A program made the position numbers and the translations under genes. Under the pieces are notes generated by a model. The model saw only the letters and a list, made by a program, of their open reading frames with translations. It had not been told where the DNA came from and did not search any database. A DNA stretch of 64,000 nt. Origin: Onchidella celtica (Eukaryota; Mollusca; Gastropoda; Systellommatophora; Onchidiidae). Positions 44,292 through 54,792 of the stretch are shown piece by piece; positions within the stretch are counted from its first letter, which is position 1, and each line of letters opens with the position of its first letter. The stretch spans positions 43,692,612 to 43,756,611 of the forward strand of contig OZ007575.1 in NCBI GenBank assembly GCA_963931925.1, given 5' to 3'.

Positions 44292-45517
44292 CCCTTCATC
44301 ACTGGTAACTTCAGTTTCTCCACGGTCCTTCCGTCACTGCATCCTCCGCACGTAACAGGCACCGCTAACTGTAGCTTCCCGTCCTTCATTACCGCTTGAA
44401 CGTTGATGCTGGTGTCAGCCGTCGTCGCATCCTGTCTCGACGACTCGTCCGCCGCTATAACTACGGCCGCCGCCGCCTTGTTCGGCTTGCCTCGTCCCAT
44501 TTCCTTCTGGGCTGGACACATCCTCCGAACGTGGCCTGGCTTTCCACAAAGGTAACATTTCAACTCACCTTTGTCGTTTAACTTTGCACGACACTCCGTC
44601 GCCTTGTGTCCCGGCCTCTGGCACCTATGGCAGACCTGTGGGCTTCTGTCTCCGTTGGGCCTCTGTCGCACTGGCCGGCTCTGCATTCTGGCGCTCCCGC
44701 TGAGCGTCCGGTTCCTCGCTACCAGGTACGCCTCTGCTGAATCTGCGATGTCCTGTAGCGTCTTTGGTTTCCTCTCCCTCACATGGGTTGCAAGGTCTGG
44801 TGGGCAGGCATCCATGAATTGCTCTCTGACGAACAGATCTCTCACTCCTTCGTAGGTCTCCTCCGTCTTCGACAGCTTTATCCACCTCTCTAGATAGGTC
44901 TTGATCCTGGTCAAAAACATTCCAACATCTTCTCCATCTTCAGGCTTACCTTGTCTGAACATGAGTCTGTATCCGTCCTCTGACAGGTTGTACCTCTTCT
45001 GCAACGCTTCCTTGACCTTGTCGTAGTCCTTGGCTTCGTCGATCGGTAGTCTGCAGAAGCACTCCAAAGCTCTCCCGGTCAGCAGGGCAGACAGTGATGT
45101 CGTCCAAGTGGATCTGGGCCATTCAGCTGTCTCGGCAAACCTCTCAAACCGCAGCAACCAGCTATCCAGATCGTCCTTCTTGTCCTGAAATGCAGGTAGC
45201 TTGGGTCTCTTAGAACTGGCGTGGTCGTCGGTCTTCTGCGCTGAGTCGTTGCCTCCACGTTGCTGGCGGATCTTCTCCATCTCCAACTCGTGGTTCCTCC
45301 TTTCCCTTTCCAACTGAGCCTGTCGTTCAGCCTCCTTCTCCCGAGCCTGTCGTTCAGCCTCCTTCTCCTGAGCCTGTCGTTCAGCCTCTTTCTCCCGTCG
45401 TTGAGCCTCCAGCTGTCTTTCTCTTTCTAGGCCTTCACGGAGGTAGTCCCGTTTCTCCTGCCCAGTGAGCTCCATAGCGTCCGCTTCCTGGCTAAGCCTT
45501 CCAATAACCTCCGACAT
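44228..45517 (-). CDS. gag: Element A gag, 3' end replaced by B LTR
   Basis: A 429-codon frame whose first 408 residues belong to element A; codon 409 is split, and the last 20 residues are read from B LTR 4. Residues ~30-85 are a charged coiled coil with three 9-residue repeats of the type EKEAERQAQ. Residues ~105-265 are capsid-like. The part at about 183-264 resembles a SCAN domain (LERWIKL, LFVREQFMDACPPDL, THVRERKPKT). Two CCHC knuckles follow: CHRCQRPGHKATEC (296-309) and CYLCGKPGHVRRMC (321-334). The frame is in phase with pol at 16185-19485 across the insertion, with no stop between them, so A originally made one Gag-Pol protein. That differs from B, which has a UGA there. Confidence 0.92.
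   Translation of the reverse strand: MSEVIGRLSQEADAMELTGQEKRDYLREGLERERQLEAQRREKEAERQAQEKEAERQAREKEAERQAQLERERRNHELEMEKIRQQRGGNDSAQKTDDHASSKRPKLPAFQDKKDDLDSWLLRFERFAETAEWPRSTWTTSLSALLTGRALECFCRLPIDEAKDYDKVKEALQKRYNLSEDGYRLMFRQGKPEDGEDVGMFLTRIKTYLERWIKLSKTEETYEGVRDLFVREQFMDACPPDLATHVRERKPKTLQDIADSAEAYLVARNRTLSGSARMQSRPVRQRPNGDRSPQVCHRCQRPGHKATECRAKLNDKGELKCYLCGKPGHVRRMCPAQKEMGRGKPNKAAAAVVIAADESSRQDATTADTSINVQAVMKDGKLQLAVPVTCGGCSDGRTVEKLKLPVMKGVRVRTRSVVLGHGVFISWSR
44292..44296. other. Target-site duplication of the B array, right
   Basis: CCCTT, the right partner of 19486-19490. It lies inside the element A gag-pol frame. Confidence 0.95.
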
Positions 45518-45604
45518 GTTGTAGATAGCTTGTCGATGATATTCTACAATAAACTATGTAAATAAATCTAGTAATTTTGATCTGGTCCGCTCGAATATAG
45601 TCGG
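45518..45604 (-). other. Short 5' leader of element A
   Basis: Only about 87 bp separate the gag ATG from the primer site. A/T-rich and without visible structure. Confidence 0.7.
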
Positions 45605-45622
45605 ATCCCGGACGAGCCCCCA
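45605..45622 (-). promoter_or_regulatory. Primer-binding site of element A (tRNA-Pro)
   Basis: Sense TGGGGGCTCGTCCGGGAT lies three bases after the 5' LTR. This 18-mer is the well-known tRNA-Pro primer site of gammaretroviruses such as murine leukaemia virus, so the minus-strand primer is most likely tRNA-Pro. Confidence 0.9.
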
Positions 45623-45625
45623 ATA

Positions 45626-46221
45626 TGTAACAGCTGAGGTTGTTCTAGCACGTTATAGTAGGGGGGAGTTAGTTGATCTAACTACAACCCTTTAGAAAAC
45701 GAAACTATTACAGCTGTAAAATAAATAAACACGAGATCCGACGATAGATTAAATAATACTAAAGTTTAATAACTGTATAGTGAACAATAAATTACTAGGA
45801 AGACACCAGCGAAACTAAATATCTACGCCACACAAAAGGAAACTCACTTACTCACCCCCCAACCACTCACACAGGTCTATATATATAAACATTCCTACAG
45901 AAAGTTCCCGAAATAAACGTTACCTTTGCCCTCGCACAAACTAACCAATCACGTATCAATACGTCATCAGGTTACATCACTCAAGGCCAAATCTGGCGTA
46001 AACATCCTTATCCACAGTGTTATCGAATGTTCGGGAACATACTAATATTTACTGAACGAGTCAAAACACCTGACAACAAGCGAGCGAGGAAAAAAACTAC
46101 TCACTAGAAAAGAAGGTCAGGTCACGGAGTACAGTACACTCTGGCGGTTGTCAAATGAACACCTGCTCACCAGTGTAACACGAAAACGGGGGAGGGCAAG
46201 GGATAGCTTGCAGATGCTACA
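45626..46221 (-). repeat. 5' LTR of element A
   Basis: 596 bp, matching 14822-15417 with one difference found (C at 46163, A at 15359). Confidence 0.96.
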
Positions 46222-46226
46222 GATAC
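46222..46226. other. Target-site duplication of element A, right
   Basis: GATAC, identical to 14817-14821. Confidence 0.93.
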
Positions 46227-46235
46227 ATTCTGTAG

Positions 46236-46316
46236 GCTGGGGACTGCCCCAAATGGGATTTGAACCTGTAAATTTCGCGTCCGATGCCTAGTGCCTTTAT
46301 CGCTGGCCCACTACAT
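46236..46316 (-). mobile_element. tRNA-derived SINE head, separated from its body by element A
   Basis: On the minus strand there is a B-box GGTTCAAATCC and upstream an A-box-like TGGGCCAGCGATAAAGG, followed by CATTTGGGGCAG, typical of tRNA-derived SINE heads. The T-stem does not pair well, so it is not a functional tRNA. Element A begins about 15 bp past the head. Any body would now lie left of 14822. Confidence 0.6.
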
Positions 46317-49173
46317 CAGGAAGCTATGTTCTTATAGTTGTCTTGATCATCATCTAATTGTCCTTCAATATAAAGTGTCTTCGGGCTCAGCCTAGACTGA
46401 AATGGTATCTACTGTGAACATGATCAGGTAGAAAACGCCCCTGGATATTGGTGTTATAAGAAAAAACAACACAAAAAGGGGTGATGTACTTATCAATAAT
46501 AATAATTACACCATCTCTTATAAAATACATGTTTACGTTTAGCTGCTTTTTATACTATCTGTCGACCACCAAAAACACCAATGAATGAAGAAAAACAAGT
46601 CAAGAACTAAGGGACAACAAGAAAGAAGGAACAGTAAATAAAGAAAAGGAACAAGAAGCCAGAAAGGAATCAGGAACAGGAAGCCAACAGCCTTCGGCTG
46701 AGGCCCCCAGAGAAACAGTTTAGCTGCACCTCCTGCCCAAAAACTACACTGGTCAGAAAGGAAATGAGTTGTTGTAATATTAAATAGCGTAATTGACCTT
46801 GTTTAACATTAAACCACAATAAAACGCGTTGAAACCTCAGAAATCTTGATGTCTGAAGGTTTGCCAGTGCCAAAAATTGATCGATAACATAGATGGAACC
46901 ACGAAAATGTTAATGACAACACGATAGCAATCGCCAGGACCTTGTAGAGCTGAAAGCCTTGTATGTTTGTATATCTGGAAAGTGTGGGGGGGGGGGGGGG
47001 CACGGAACGGGGCGGAAGGAATTTTTCTAGTATATTTGGGCGGCGGCGGAAAGGGGGGGGGGGGGGAGGGTGTCTATGGCGAGTCGTTTCGCTAGGTGCA
47101 AATGCCCTGGAGCAGCGAGCCTCCAAAATGAAAGACGCCTACCATTACAAAGAGTCACGGGTGATCTAATGAGATTTTTGGTTGTTGTTTTTTTTTTGCT
47201 TCTACATTTCTGTGTGCTCTCACAGTTCCAACATCATCGAACCCGCTCACCTTTTACCGTTCTGTTCACATTTATTATCAGCAACAATCGATTACTACCC
47301 TGATATCTCTGCTGTTTTGTTTTGTCTGCGGAGAAGAAAATAATGGAATAAAAAATCGATTACTTGCCAGGCTGTTTCGATCTCTTCCCCAGCTCTTTCT
47401 TTCCCTTCCTTTCGCCCCATTTGATTACAATTCATATCTCACCCAGCAGGCGACGTCTGATGTTATTAATGTTTGCTGCGTAATTTTTATCCTCTTCTAA
47501 AACCGAGTTTCAGCGGAGGGTTTCACTCCTCGTCGGGCGTCTCTAATCACCTCAAGCAGGAATTACTGGCACGTCTCCGTAAAACATCGTAAGTAGAGCT
47601 CTGGCGTCTTTACACAATTACAAAATTCTCTGTTATAAGAAATGCATGATTTTGTTTTGTTTTCTACGTTTGTTTACGGATCCGACTTATGAATTCATGG
47701 ATTTGGCTAGCGAATGGCGTGAAATAAGAACTGAAATATTTATTATTTACGACATTCGACTCTCCCCGCCCCAACAAAACTTGACATCGATTTAAAAAAA
47801 AAAAAAACTGGTTTGAGAAACTTGAAAGGATCACAATTTTTTCTTTGATTTTGAAAAAAAAAATTTTAGCCTGGCGAGAAAAAAACAGTTTAACTTTATT
47901 TCTTCCAGGAGAAAAAAACAGAAACAAAAAAACACAACAAAAAATGCCAGGTAACCGCATCAAAGGAACTTAAAACCACTTCAATGTCACCGTAATGGAA
48001 ATACGAAATATAACAACAAAAACCAACAACAAAGCCCACAAAAACAAAATAACAGAGGCGTAAAAATGCCGCAGTAAAATAATGTCCCGCAAATAGATAG
48101 CATAAAAACGATGCCGTGTATTTGATTATTTCTGCCATCAAACAAACTTCATTCCGAATACATGTATAGTTAGTGGTGTTGCATAGGTGATATTCTGGAT
48201 TATACCTAACAGTAATGTTTCTCAACCTTGTTTGTATCACGCCACACTTCAATGTTCGAAAGCAACATGCGGACAACGTTAGTGTACAGTATATTATGCA
48301 AAGAGCTTTTTAAAGTCTTTATATACATAGATTCAATAAATATACATTCAAAAGAAGTTTTAATTAAAAGTGTATTTCGTAAATAAACAACAGATTATCT
48401 TTACAGTTTAGTTGAAATACACTATGAAATTAAGATTTTTATGAAAAATCCCAATGCCCTATTCTGGAGTCCCATGTCCTATTAAAATATTGCCACGCCT
48501 CATCTGCGAGAATAGCTGCTGTCCAATCACGCGAAACCGCGGTTACTCCCGTGTAAAGCAATGAGATACGGTTTCAACACCAAAATACGCGGTGACATTC
48601 ATCGCCTCCAAGACGTGATACGTGCATGAATCCAAAGCCGCAAGCCATAAAGTCGGTTTTTTTTTCTTTCCCTTTTATCCGGAATGCTTGGCTCATTTAT
48701 ACGGGTTTTCGCGACATCTTCGAAAAAAGTGGAATGAGATGTTTCTATTATTAGCACCATGAACAACAATAACAACAACAGCAACAACCCCCTCTCACCC
48801 CAACCCCAGCGCCACCTCCTCCATCTGCGATAAAAGGATTCTCCAGACTTCCTCTGTTTATATAATTATTTTTACCATGGCTATTCATAACAGACGACTT
48901 GTAATTTATATCCTCTTCCTCGTAAATTTATATCAATAACCTTTCTTTTACGTTTTATTTCTAGTTTGTTCTCCTGCTGCCGTTGCTGTAGTAGTAGAAA
49001 TTGCTGTAGTAGTTTCAGCACCAGTAAATGTTCTATTTCTTTATTTATTTCATTTTCTTCTTGAGTGTACACATACCGACAGCGGTATTATGTTATCTAT
49101 CTGGATGACTTTAGAGACAAGTAGATAAACACACATTTAAGTTGTATTTATTTTTTAGCGCTAAATTTTGTTT
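46317..49173. other. Non-coding DNA with G and A runs, no gene seen
   Basis: Two long G runs at about 46986-47000 and 47053-47067 with further G triplets between could form quadruplex structures. A-rich runs lie near 47790-47945. Open frames here are short and featureless. Confidence 0.55.
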
Positions 49174-49802
49174 GGCTGTTGTTACTCGTACGTAAGCACC
49201 CCAAGCGTTTTGCGCCAAAGGCGCGTACGTCACAGACTAATAAATTAACCAGACTGGAAACACGACCTTCGGCCTGTGTCGTCTTTTACGGAATTTCCCG
49301 AGCGTTGGCCGTATAACCAACATGGCCGCCGCTCGGGAAATTCCGATTCTAGTTCTATCTGTAGTAGAAATTTCTTTTTATTTGTCAACATTGGTTGTAC
49401 ATGTATTAATTTCTTGGTGCGGAACCAAACTTCCGCATTCAGCAGGTGCGTCAAAATGGTATCATTCAAAATTGTAGCTATGCTGAAGCGTCGGTCATTA
49501 CCGTAAACCTAATGTGGCGGATGGTTCATGACCTTTCGCTGTTTTGTGACGTCACACAATGGGATCATCCAGTCTGGTTAATTTATTAGTCTGTGGCGTA
49601 CGTATACATACCTATCCCTCACTCCGTCCTTACACTCAGCCCTAAATTTTATCGAATCACTAACCCTGCCCCCTACTCTTCGAACAAAAAAATAGGAGGA
49701 AAACAAACAGAAAGTCTGAAAGAATAATTAATCAAGGCTGCTGTTAAGGCTATTTTGGGAGGAGCTCTCTCATTCTGGAGTCACAAAATGCTTTGAAATA
49801 TG
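49174..49802. repeat. Dispersed repeat, copy 1, interrupted by a MITE
   Basis: 49174-49230 plus 49596-49802 align with 63469-63741. Shared blocks include GCACCCCAAGC.TTTTGCGC, AATCCCTAACCCTGCCCC-like text, AGGAGGAAAACAA and TCTGAAAGAATAATTAATCA. MITE copy 3 sits in the middle. The repeat family is unknown. Confidence 0.75.
49231..49595. mobile_element. 365-bp MITE with 8-bp TSD, copy 3
   Basis: Same orientation as copies 1 and 2. Terminal repeats CACAGACTAATAAATTAACC and complement are intact. The flanking duplication is a perfect GCGTACGT (49223-49230 and 49596-49603). The related repeat at 63469-63741 lacks the insert, confirming the boundaries. Confidence 0.94.
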
Positions 49803-50008
49803 TACTCAAGCGCACAAAAAAAAATAAATATTGGAATACGTACATACATCTAACTCCAGTAATTTGGTTTACATCGTTTCAACGTTGGTACATTATTAAA
49901 ATGAGAATCAGTTACAGGGCGATTAAAACAACATTATTTGCTTCCAGACCACACCGCTGAGCTTATAAAGCCCGGCGTGCACTGGTCGATTTTGACTGAC
50001 CGGCTAAT

Positions 50009-50330
50009 TGGACCGTGGCGTCACGATATGGATTTTCAATGTGACCTCACTGACTAGCCGACTAGCTCGGGCAGGTAACATACCAAAAACGCAATTTCGT
50101 GACATCATCATCCAACCAGTCGGTGACGAAGTAGCCTAGAGCGTGATCGGCGACTTGTTGGACTTTGACATGGCTTTCAATGAAACCTCACCCATAAGCC
50201 AACTAGCTGGAGCAGGTAACATACTGAAAACGCAATTTCGTGACGTCATCATCCAAGCAGTCGCTAACGAAGTGGCCTCAAGCATGACTGGAGATTGATT
50301 GGACTTTGACATCAAACATTGATTTTCAGT
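50009..50330. repeat. Tandem repeat, about 145-bp unit, 2.2 copies
   Basis: Units start at about 50009, 50159 and 50300 (TGGACTTTGACAT in the last two). They share AGCAGGTAACATAC, AAAACGCAATTTCGTGAC and TCATCATCCAA. Edges near 49971 and 50348 hold GTGCAC.GG motifs that might be element ends, but I could not fix termini. Confidence 0.7.
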
Positions 50331-50705
50331 CAGACCGAGTGCACCGGGAAACTGGTTGAATCTGACTGAAATACATTTAGCTTCACTTCAAGAAATGGAA
50401 TGTGATCTATCTCTTTATCAGGGTTCCAGTGTTGTACGACAAATCGTTTCTGTTGGTTATCACAGAGAATTTAATCAAAGAATCAAGAGGGGTTGAAGGG
50501 GATCTTTTTTTCGTTTGTCTTTTGTTAAAAAAAAATGTTTTTGGCCTATAAATACAGTCATGTATTGTGGTCTTTTTACAGGATTCGATGTGTTTGTGCG
50601 TGTCAGGTGCCAGTTATCGGCTCTGAGACGGTGACGGAAGAGCTATTTTTGTCTTTTATGTTCCTGGAACTCGCCAATACTTAGGCGCGAAACTGAAGCA
50701 GTGTT

Positions 50706-51027
50706 AGTAGTCTTGTCCACAGAATCCACTGCCACTGCCTTTTTTTTGTTTTTTTTTGTACGTTGTTGTTTTGAAAATGACGTATGAAAAAGTAAAACAC
50801 TCTTTGCCCCTATAGCGATGAGGAGCGGAGCGGAACGGATGCTGTGGACAAGTATACAGAGGCAAAGTGTGTTTTCCTTTTTCATAATGCCATTTGCCAT
50901 AAAATAACGGAGCGGAGCGGACGCTGTGGACAAGTATACAGGGGCAAACTAAACGTGTGTTTTACTTTTTCATACGCCATTTTCCATAAAATAACGGAGC
51001 GGATCGGATGCTGTGGACAAGAGCACT
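50706..51027. mobile_element. TA-flanked MITE copy 1, with internal duplication
   Basis: The ends are inverted repeats around TCTTGTCCACAG.ATCC, as in the copies at 60007 and 60681. At 322 bp it is about 115 bp longer because a segment containing GCTGTGGACAAGTATACAG..GCAAA and CATAAAATAACGGAGCGGA is present twice. The left flank is TT rather than TA, the right is TA. Open frames here (e.g. 50643-50933, minus) are not genes. Confidence 0.75.
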
Positions 51028-51410
51028 TATGGCACAGAATAGAGGCCAAACCAGGCATGTGGTGGAGTGGGGAGGGGGGTGGGGAGGGGTGAAGGGGGTG
51101 GAAGAATGCGGAAGAGATAAGATTATCTTTCTCCTTCATACGTTTCGCGAAAATTGTCAGTGGCGGGGCAGGGCCGGCCATATCTGTCACATGGGAAATG
51201 AGCACTGAATTGATGAGTGCCGCCTCCCTCCGTCTTTCACTCTCATTCCCTAATGCTCATGGCCCTACAGCGCTATAGACCGGATCTTTTGTGTCATGTA
51301 TTTTATAATGTGTTTTTCTTTGTAGACGCTTTTGGGATATTTTGTTTACTTAATCATTCACCAACACACTGATTCATACTACCATCTAAACACGCACGTA
51401 TGTATGTTTG
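51028..51410. other. Non-coding DNA, no gene seen
   Basis: G-rich (GGGGAGGGG) at about 51068-51100; otherwise no feature. Confidence 0.5.
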
Positions 51411-52015
<605 letters not shown>

Positions 52016-52113
52016 TTTTCTCTGGAATATAAAATGCATATTATTTTTAGTATAATATTATTATTATTATTATCACAATCATTACTCCAAATCACGCAAA
52101 GGAATCCATTTCT

Positions 52114-52116
<3 letters not shown>

Positions 52117-52156
<40 letters not shown>

Positions 52157-52197
52157 ATGTCTTTCTCTCTTTCTCTCTCTCTCTTTCTCTATGTCTT

Positions 52198-52276
<79 letters not shown>
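52117..52276. repeat. (CT)n microsatellite with ATGTCTTT interruptions
   Basis: CT tract interrupted twice by TTTCTCTATGTCTTTCTC, suggesting one internal duplication. Confidence 0.93.
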
Positions 52277-52282
<6 letters not shown>

Positions 52283-52660
52283 TTCCTTGTTTATTTTCAT
52301 TTCAAACTGTCACGTAATTCCAGACCAACCCCTTTTACAAAGCATTTAAGAATAGAAAAAAGAAGACCATGTCACGCAATGATGCAGCGGTTTTTTTCCC
52401 GACAGAAAAGCTAGTGTAGCGATATTCTTTGTACAATCTTATATCACTACCGTTCCCTAAACGATCGTGAACGATTTGGGCTACTTTTCAGGAGAAGCAA
52501 AACATTTTTTGTTTTAGTACAACTGGTCTAGTTACGCTTACTATTTAAAAGTTTAGAAGTATGTACCAAGATCAGTTTGATGCGGCTTTGGGTGTAAATG
52601 AATATAAATAATTATAAAACTGGATTTTTCAAATTTTTTAATTGCTACAGTATTTTGAAC
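52277..52660. other. Non-coding DNA, no gene seen
   Basis: No gene, RNA or clear repeat is visible. Confidence 0.5.
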
Positions 52661-52963
52661 GGTGACAATATTCGCAGTGTGCAATAGACATAACAAATCC
52701 TTTGACGATTTTGCCAATGTGCAGTAGACATCAAAAGTCCATTGACTGTTTTGTGAATGTGCAGTATGCAGCAATTATCCCTCGACAAATTTGCGGATGT
52801 GCAGTGGACATAAAAAAATCCCAGTAGACATCAAAAGTCCATTGACTGTTTTGTAAATCTGCAGTGGGCAGCAAAAGTCCCTCGACAATTTTGCGGATGT
52901 GCAGTGGACATAAAAAAAAGTCCCTTGACGATTTTGCGAATGTGCAGTAGACATCAAAAGTCC
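52661..52963. repeat. Minisatellite, about 40-bp unit
   Basis: Around seven full units and one partial carry the core TTGAC.(A/T)TTTTG..AATGTGCAGTAGACATCAAAAGTCC. Two unit types (ending GTGGACATAAAAAA and GTAGACATCAAAAGTCC) alternate in part, so there is a higher-order pattern. Confidence 0.88.
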
Positions 52964-54159
52964 TACGATGTTTTATCACGCAGGATTTGGTCTTCATGGC
53001 AATGGAGTTTTCTGTTTGCTGAATCAATAATGCTTTTTTTTTCTCCACTGCAATTATATATATTAATATCGAGTGCTATCTGACCTCTTACGGAATATAC
53101 ATCAGGAATAGTGCAAAACATAAAAATTCTGCCCAATGAACAGTTGTTCGATTTTATCGATCGTGTTCTGTAGACACGTTAATCTCAGTGATTAGCGGAG
53201 AGGCCCAATAAATTACGTGGCAGCCATTTTTATACTGCGAATGACCAAGATTTTGCAGTATTTCAATCAGCCTTCCCTACCACTCATGCACTCATCCAGA
53301 CTTGAGGACATTCTATTGCTATTTTGAATGATCATTGCATTTAATCCAGTTTTTCAAAATGGAATCCCAAAAACATGATTTGAGGAAATCTTTGCCCACA
53401 AAGTCACTGATCATGTTGGTTTCCAACAAGATTAAGTTTGCCCCTCTTTCCTTCACTCAAAAAAGAAAAAATAAATAAATCTAAAAAATCCGGATCCCTC
53501 AGTGCCTGTCTACAAGATTTCCTTGAAAAAACCCTTTGAAGTAATGCATTTTTTCTCTTCAGTTTTGAATTAATTAATTAAATTTGATGTATTTATTTGT
53601 GTATTGCTTATTCATTTATTTTTGTTTCTTTGTTTGTTTTGTTTAATACATGAAAAATGTTTGAAAACAACAATAATGTTTATATTTTGTCTCAAGTGAA
53701 CTTCGTGCATGAGCAGACTGCACTTTTACAGTTTTTTGTGTTGTTTTTTTTTGGTAAATAATTTGAAAACGGACAGGAGAGAGAAGTTACAGTCCACTGA
53801 AATTGTACAAGCACCTGCTCCATTACAATAAAAATTTTAAAAAAACGCTGACAGGCGCTGCACTGTGGCGACCACATGTCTGCTCCAGTTGTAACTGGGC
53901 AGCAGTGACACTGAGGCAAATTTGCCAAATAGGATTAAAGAGGTGTACAAAAACAAAAATGTTGAGGCTTGAATTGCTGTTAAAAAAGCAAAAAAAACAA
54001 CAAAAACATGAATAATGTTTTGGACGCGCACTGTAAGTGACGGGGAATGAGATCAACCCCTAGTAAAGGAGAAAAGAGGTCATGAATTATGTCTAGTAAA
54101 TGTTCCAAGTATTGTTTGTGTCTGTTTTTAACGTTAAGTATACCTTGCATGGGAATTCT
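52964..54159. other. Non-coding A/T-rich DNA, no gene seen
   Basis: Nothing beyond A/T runs. Open frames of 60-105 codons have no recognisable features. Confidence 0.55.
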
Positions 54160-54792
54160 TGTTAATCTGCAATCTACCCCTTTCTCTTCCCCGTTTTGCT
54201 TGTCATACTGGTGACTGAGCATGTGTTCACTTCTTTTTTTATTTTTATTGTTGACATTCGCCCAGCGTGACCTGACTTTACCTTTTATCGTGAGTAGTTT
54301 TTTTCCTCGCTCGGTTGTTGTTGGGTGATTTGACCCTTTTCGTAAATATTAGTATGTTCCTGAACATTCGATAATATCGTAGATGTAGATGTTTACGCCA
54401 GATTTGGCCTTGAGTGATGTAACCTGGTGACGTATTGATACGTGATTGGTTAGTTTGGGTGTTTCGGGCGAGGGCGGCGGTTAGATTAATTTCGTTAGCT
54501 TTCTACAGAGATATGTATATGTATAGACCCATGTAAATGGTAAAGGTTGCTGAGTAAGTGAGGTTTTTTCCTCGTGTGGCATAAGATAGTCAGTAGTTAG
54601 GTGTTCTCTGGTGCCATCCTAAGATTTTGTTGTTCAGTATACAGTTATTAAACTTTAGTATTATTTAATCGATTGTCGGATCTCCAGTTTACTTTTTCTA
54701 CAGCTGTAATAGTTTCGTTTTCTAAAGGGTTGTAGTTAGATCAACTAACTTCCCCCCTATTATAACGTGCTAGAACAACCTCAGCTCTTACC
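54160..54792 (+). mobile_element. Diverged solo LTR related to element A (plus strand)
   Basis: It aligns with the reverse complement of the A LTR along its length, with best conservation at the 3' end: TACAGCTGTAATAGTTTCG, TTTTCTAAAGGGTTGTAG and ATAACGTGCTAGAACAACC match exactly. Another shared block is TTTACGCCAGATTTGGCC. The start aligns at TGTTAATCTGCAA (A: TGTAGCATCTGCAA) and the end at CAGCTCTTACC (A: CAGCTGTTACA). No internal region or target duplication was found. Confidence 0.85.

Larger units (their letters stand above)
14822..46221 (-). mobile_element. Element A: Gmr1-like Ty3/gypsy LTR retrotransposon, split by family B
   Basis: The element has 596-bp LTRs at both ends (TG...CA), flanking GATAC duplications, a tRNA-Pro primer site, gag with two zinc knuckles, and pol ordered protease-integrase-RT-RNase H. 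Without the 24801-bp B array and its duplicated 5 bp it would be about 6.6 kb. The LTRs differ at one base that I found (A at 15359, C at 46163), so insertion is recent. It has no env-like frame: the 767 bp between pol and the 3' LTR are non-coding in sense. It is now disabled twice, by the B insertion in the gag-pol frame and by loss of the integrase catalytic glutamate. Confidence 0.95.

Noticed and set aside
46236-46316. Functional tRNA gene
   Set aside because: B-box is good but the T-stem and acceptor do not pair; it is a SINE head.
49971-50348. MITE with GTGCAC-type ends around the 145-bp tandem repeat
   Set aside because: End similarity is weak and partly direct rather than inverted, and no flanking duplication was found.
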